NCBI GenBank assembly: GCA_013696275.1
Contig: JACCYW010000469.1
Location: 1 to 17,540 of the forward strand
Direction: 5' to 3'
Source of the DNA: Chloroflexota bacterium
GTDB taxonomy: Bacteria > Chloroflexota > Limnocylindria > Limnocylindrales > CSP1-4
Length of the DNA: 17,540 bases
Below are positions 14,761 through 17,540 of the stretch, in pieces. Numbering within the stretch: position 1 is the first letter of the stretch; each line of letters starts with the position of its first letter. Both the position numbers and the translations under genes were made by a program. The notes under the pieces were generated by a model. It was not told the DNA's origin. It saw only the letters and a list, made by a program, of their open reading frames with translations, and did no database searches.

Positions 14761-16415
14761 TACGGCGCGGCGCCGAAGATGTCGTAGTCGAGCCCGCCCA
14801 TTGAGAGGCAAGGGTCGCTGATCAAAGGCGAGGCGTAAGTCGCTGCATCGATATCGTTGGGATCGTAGACACAAGGCTGATAGACATCGAAGCCATCCTC
14901 GTCACTGTCATCCCCGGTCTCTCGGGGATCGGACCCGGGCACGAGGTTCCGGCTGTCAGTCCAAGCCGCGAACGTGGCTCCGGTGACCGAGGAGATGTAG
15001 TTGTAGTCGCCCGCAAAACCAAGCCGACGGGCATTACCTGTTTCCCATCCGAAGTTGCTCCGCTCGGCGCTCAGCACGATCTCGGCCCAGGTCGCGCCGC
15101 CATCGCTCGATCGAGCGAGCCGCGTCTCGACGACATCGCCGGAGTTGACGCCGATCGAGGTGTTCCCCGGCGGGCGGTCGGCAGAGTAGGCCGGGTCGTT
15201 CCGCGAGTCATAGAAGACGACCGCGATCACGCCGTCCGCCGACGCGACATCGGGGAACCATTGGTGACCGACCGCCACACTGTCCAGTGTCGCCGGTGCC
15301 GTGCCGGCACGCAGATCGCCCGAAAGGTTCTGCGCGTAGATGCGAGCCTGGCCGTCTCCGTCGCGTGCGTTCCACACGACGTGGACCCCGCTCTCATCGG
15401 CAGCCACGGCGGACAAGCTCGCGAAGCGTGAGAACGTCAGTCCGGTGGGACAGGCGAACGGCCCATCACCGCAGGCTCGTCCTCCATAGATGTCGGAGTC
15501 GAAGGCATCGATGGCGGCGACGCGGCGGGGTCGCTCGAACGACTGGCCCCCGTTGGTCGAGCGGGTCACCCAGATGGCGTCGCTAGTCGGGCCCTGCACG
15601 TCGAACGTTCGATAGGTCAGATACACCGAGCCGTCCGGCCCGACGGCGAGGTCGGCGAACTGCTCCTCGCCGAGACCCTGACTCACGCTGATGGGCCGCG
15701 AGAACGTCTGGCCGTGGTCCGTGGAACGGGACACGAGGACGACGTTATTCGCGGAGAAGCCGCGATATAGGACCCAGGCGACATACAGATTGCCCGAATA
15801 CGGGCCGTCCGTCTGGTCGGCCACGACGTTGATCTTGTCGTGGAAGAGCCCGGCGACCGACGGCGTGCCACGAGCGACGCGCACGGTACGCAGATACGAC
15901 CCGCCATGGTCACCGTACGTTGCGACGTAGATCGACCCGTTGCTCGGCTTTGCGCGGTTGAAGCAGATGAAGCCGTAGAACAGGCGGCCGGCCGCGTCGA
16001 AGGACTGCGTCGGGTCGCCGGCCGCCGAACACGCACCGCGGGTGGGCGACGCTGAACCGGCCGGTGAGTCATCGCCCGGATAGCCCGGCACCAGGCTGTT
16101 CCGCCAGCTTGATGCCCCGTCAGTCGAGCGATAGTAGCCCGCCCACACATCGCCATCGACCGTCTGGGCGCAATAATCGTTGGCGCCCGCGACGATCACA
16201 TCGGTGTCCGATGGATCGATGGCCACGCTTGGCTCGTTCTGCACGCGCCGACCGGTGCTGCAGCCTTGGAGCGTCGCATCGGTGCCGCCGTCGTAACGGA
16301 GGTACGTCCCGGCGTCGTCGCGAGTGATGATCCCGTCTCCCGCCGCCGACACAGGCACGACGGTGGCCAGAAGGAGGCCCAACGCCACTGCGATGGACCA
16401 GATCCGGTGCTTCAT
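14760..16415 (-). CDS. Secreted Asp-box (BNR) beta-propeller protein, sialidase-like
   Basis: Exported protein of 551 residues. The signal peptide is clear: MKHR, a hydrophobic core to about residue 20, and a likely cut after PVSA (24). Four Asp-box motifs of the S-x-D-x-G-x-x-W/F type follow: RSTDGASSW (96-104), RSTDHGQTF (230-238), RSTNGGQSF (285-293) and RSSDGGATW (435-443). They mark blades of a six- or seven-bladed propeller as in sialidases and related surface proteins. I do not see a convincing sialidase arginine-triad or FRIP motif, so the substrate is unknown and a non-enzymatic binding role is possible. Cysteines throughout fit an extracellular protein. The ATG at 16415 is preferred over a GTG at 16442 because it starts at the signal peptide and has GAAGG close upstream. 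No sorting signal is seen at the C-terminus. Confidence 0.87.
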   Translation of the reverse strand: MKHRIWSIAVALGLLLATVVPVSAAGDGIITRDDAGTYLRYDGGTDATLQGCSTGRRVQNEPSVAIDPSDTDVIVAGANDYCAQTVDGDVWAGYYRSTDGASSWRNSLVPGYPGDDSPAGSASPTRGACSAAGDPTQSFDAAGRLFYGFICFNRAKPSNGSIYVATYGDHGGSYLRTVRVARGTPSVAGLFHDKINVVADQTDGPYSGNLYVAWVLYRGFSANNVVLVSRSTDHGQTFSRPISVSQGLGEEQFADLAVGPDGSVYLTYRTFDVQGPTSDAIWVTRSTNGGQSFERPRRVAAIDAFDSDIYGGRACGDGPFACPTGLTFSRFASLSAVAADESGVHVVWNARDGDGQARIYAQNLSGDLRAGTAPATLDSVAVGHQWFPDVASADGVIAVVFYDSRNDPAYSADRPPGNTSIGVNSGDVVETRLARSSDGGATWAEIVLSAERSNFGWETGNARRLGFAGDYNYISSVTGATFAAWTDSRNLVPGSDPRETGDDSDEDGFDVYQPCVYDPNDIDAATYASPLISDPCLSMGGLDYDIFGAAP

Positions 16416-16668
16416 GTCCTTCGTCCCCTTTCCATCCGCCACAGAGCGGGGTTCGCCAGCGACTCCCTGCGACCACAGCGCGCAAGTCCCCAGCGTGCAA
16501 GATCACACTGGTGATGCGCGCATTCTAAGCTCGACACAGATTACCGCTCCAGGGCGAGCGGCAGCCGGCGTGCGCCAGGCGTCGGAGGACCGGAGTCATC
16601 GAGCGTGACTGCGATGTGGCCTATCGCCTGGCCATGCTCGACGACTATGTGAGCGGATATTCCTGCTC
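16416..16668. other. Spacer upstream of the Asp-box gene, no gene supported
   Basis: About 250 bases. It should hold the promoter of the Asp-box gene on the minus strand. A short plus-strand frame at about 16594-16700 (VIERDCDVAYRLAMLDDYVS) looks mildly protein-like but ends quickly in TGA. It may be another remnant fused to the integrase fragment; I cannot assign it. Confidence 0.4.
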
Positions 16669-16890
16669 ATGGTCGCGAACGCTGCGGGAACCAGTCTGAC
16701 GTCGGCTTCACGGTCCATGACGACCATCGAGACCCGGACATCGAGGTGTTCGCGGCTGCTGGGTCACGCCAACCTATCCACCAGGGCCGAGGTGTACGCG
16801 CACCTCGAACGGGGCATGAAGCAGCGTGCAGCCGATCGGATGGACGCCATCCTCCGGCGGCCGGCTTCGGAGGCATACGGTGGTACGGGG
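16669..16890 (+). pseudogene. Tyrosine recombinase (phage-type integrase) C-terminal remnant
   Basis: The piece RLLGHANLSTRAEVYAHLER (bases about 16753-16812) followed by GMKQRAADRMDAIL is the end of a tyrosine recombinase catalytic domain. It has the conserved histidine of LLGH and the nucleophilic tyrosine (codon 16795-16797) in EVYAHL. The preceding catalytic Arg and HxxR box are missing: the residues before RLLGH do not match the family. The frame stays open further right across the tRNA gene on the opposite strand, which is not meaningful coding. It is the only clearly plus-strand gene trace in the window and ends about 70 bases from the tRNA-Pro 3' end. That is the normal place for the integrase of an element inserted at a tRNA. 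It cannot be active in this form. Confidence 0.78.
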
Positions 16891-16955
16891 TGGTACGGCG
16901 GGAGATCAGTCAGCCTCGGCGTGAATACCCGGGGCCAAGTTCGTGCTCAGGACTT

Positions 16956-17032
<77 letters not shown>

Positions 17033-17078
17033 ACCGAGCCGCCAGTCTAACAAAGGTGTCTCACGCCCCGATCTGGGT

Positions 17079-17100
17079 GTCTCTGCTTCGGGCGAGAGAC
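17079..17100. repeat. Short hairpin downstream of gpsA and upstream of tRNA-Pro
   Basis: GTCTCT (17079-17084) and AGAGAC (17095-17100) are perfect inverted arms around ten bases. It directly abuts the longer imperfect inverted repeat that starts at 17101. Confidence 0.45.
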
Positions 17101-17243
17101 GGGCATCTTGTGCCAATGGGGCACGAGGGAGCCATGATCCCGGGCTGGGAGGCCTATCTCGTGTCAGCGGTGCACCGGAGCTGCCACCTGGCGAAAGATG
17201 GCGAGACAGTGGCGCTCGGGTGCCCATCTGGCACATAGTGCCC
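17101..17243. repeat. Imperfect 24-base inverted repeat pair flanking about 95 bases
   Basis: The 24 bases at 17101-17124 (GGGCATCTTGTGCC and onwards) match the reverse complement of 17220-17243 at 18 positions. Each arm also contains its own small GTGCC/GGCAC-type stem. The internal stretch has no coding feature. This could be a decayed miniature element or insertion-sequence end, or a structured untranslated region after gpsA. No target duplication is evident. Confidence 0.4.
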
Positions 17244-17264
17244 ACCACGCCAGGGCGATCCCGC

Positions 17265-17540
17265 CTAGCCGCGCGTTGCCCCGCTGAACCAGCTCTCGAG
17301 GCCGGCCAGCTCGTCCTTGGACTCGCGCGACAGGAGATCGATGAGGCAGCGTTGCACGCTCTTGCCCTCGAAGAGGGCGTTGTGCACCTCTTGGGCGATG
17401 GGCATCTCCACGCCCAGCCGGGCAGCCAGGGCAAGTGCCGCATCGACCGTGTAGGCACCTTCTGCGACGCCCGGCAGGGTGCGTTCGATGTCACTCCACA
17501 CCCGACCCTCGGCCAGCTCCTCACCGAGTCGGTGATTGCG
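17265..17540 (-). CDS. gpsA: Glycerol-3-phosphate dehydrogenase [NAD(P)+], C-terminal part (5' end outside window)
   Basis: The last 91 codons of GpsA, which makes sn-glycerol 3-phosphate from dihydroxyacetone phosphate for phospholipid synthesis. The visible part fits the helical C-terminal domain: RNHRLGEELAEGR, then GVAEGAYTVDAALALAARLG, the conserved VEMPIAQEVHNALFEGKS, and a short tail ending SWFSGATRG before TAG (17267-17265). The frame is open through the right edge of the window. The MPI and FEGK segments are the typical end of the family, so the gene looks intact at this end. It is transcribed towards tRNA-Pro, with about 230 bases between them. Confidence 0.93.
   Translation of the reverse strand, partial: RNHRLGEELAEGRVWSDIERTLPGVAEGAYTVDAALALAARLGVEMPIAQEVHNALFEGKSVQRCLIDLLSRESKDELAGLESWFSGATRG

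Noticed and set aside
6546..16415. PEP-CTERM or LPXTG-type sorting signals on the two secreted proteins
   Set aside because: The C-termini end SWSRSVPLD and DYDIFGAAP, with no hydrophobic anchor or basic tail, so no exosortase or sortase substrate is seen here.

Overview
The window is GC-rich, and almost all of its real genes lie on the minus strand. They are densely packed, several overlap by 1 to 11 bases, and GTG starts are common. Gene content (a DUF1461/TIGR01906 membrane protein, a DUF4332 protein, a CBS-tailed site-2 protease, FlgD-type Ig domains on a secreted protein, a CCA-encoding tRNA-Pro) suggests a GC-rich environmental bacterium. A Chloroflexota lineage is my best guess and an actinobacterium is possible. 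This is inferred from style, not from a marker gene.

Reading down the minus strand from the right end: the C-terminus of gpsA (17265-17540); a short spacer with imperfect inverted repeats; tRNA-Pro(GGG) at 16956-17032; a tyrosine-integrase remnant beside the tRNA 3' end (16669-16890, plus strand); a secreted Asp-box (BNR) protein (14760-16415); and a decayed zone (13448-14760) with two unassigned reading frames, a frameshifted TetR regulator and a frameshifted 3-hydroxyisobutyrate dehydrogenase-like gene. Next come an intergenic region with three strong inverted repeats (13080-13315) and a four-gene, translationally coupled operon (8779-13069). It encodes a GNAT-like protein, an acyl carrier protein, an AMP-forming ligase and a fold-III PLP decarboxylase. 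The last two resemble the pair known from exosortase-A loci, yet no exosortase or PEP-CTERM gene is visible here.

Further left is a second group: a secreted clan-CD-like cysteine peptidase candidate with two FlgD-like Ig domains (6546-8453), a group II aromatic amino acid decarboxylase family enzyme (4973-6595), an OsmC family protein (4454-4897) and a gamma-aminobutyraldehyde dehydrogenase-like enzyme (2810-4327). The left end holds DUF4332, DUF1461, the M50/CBS protease and the N-terminal part of MoeA, the last three overlapping and probably co-transcribed.

The most interesting object is the ACP/ligase/decarboxylase/GNAT cassette. Its composition fits loading an amino acid on a carrier protein, decarboxylating it there or beside it, and transferring the product to an amine acceptor. 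This is formally like the Glu-ACP to GABA-ACP steps of butirosin biosynthesis. The nearby GABA-aldehyde dehydrogenase is suggestive only. The tRNA-adjacent integrase remnant and the pseudogene zone show that the right half has been an insertion and deletion hotspot.
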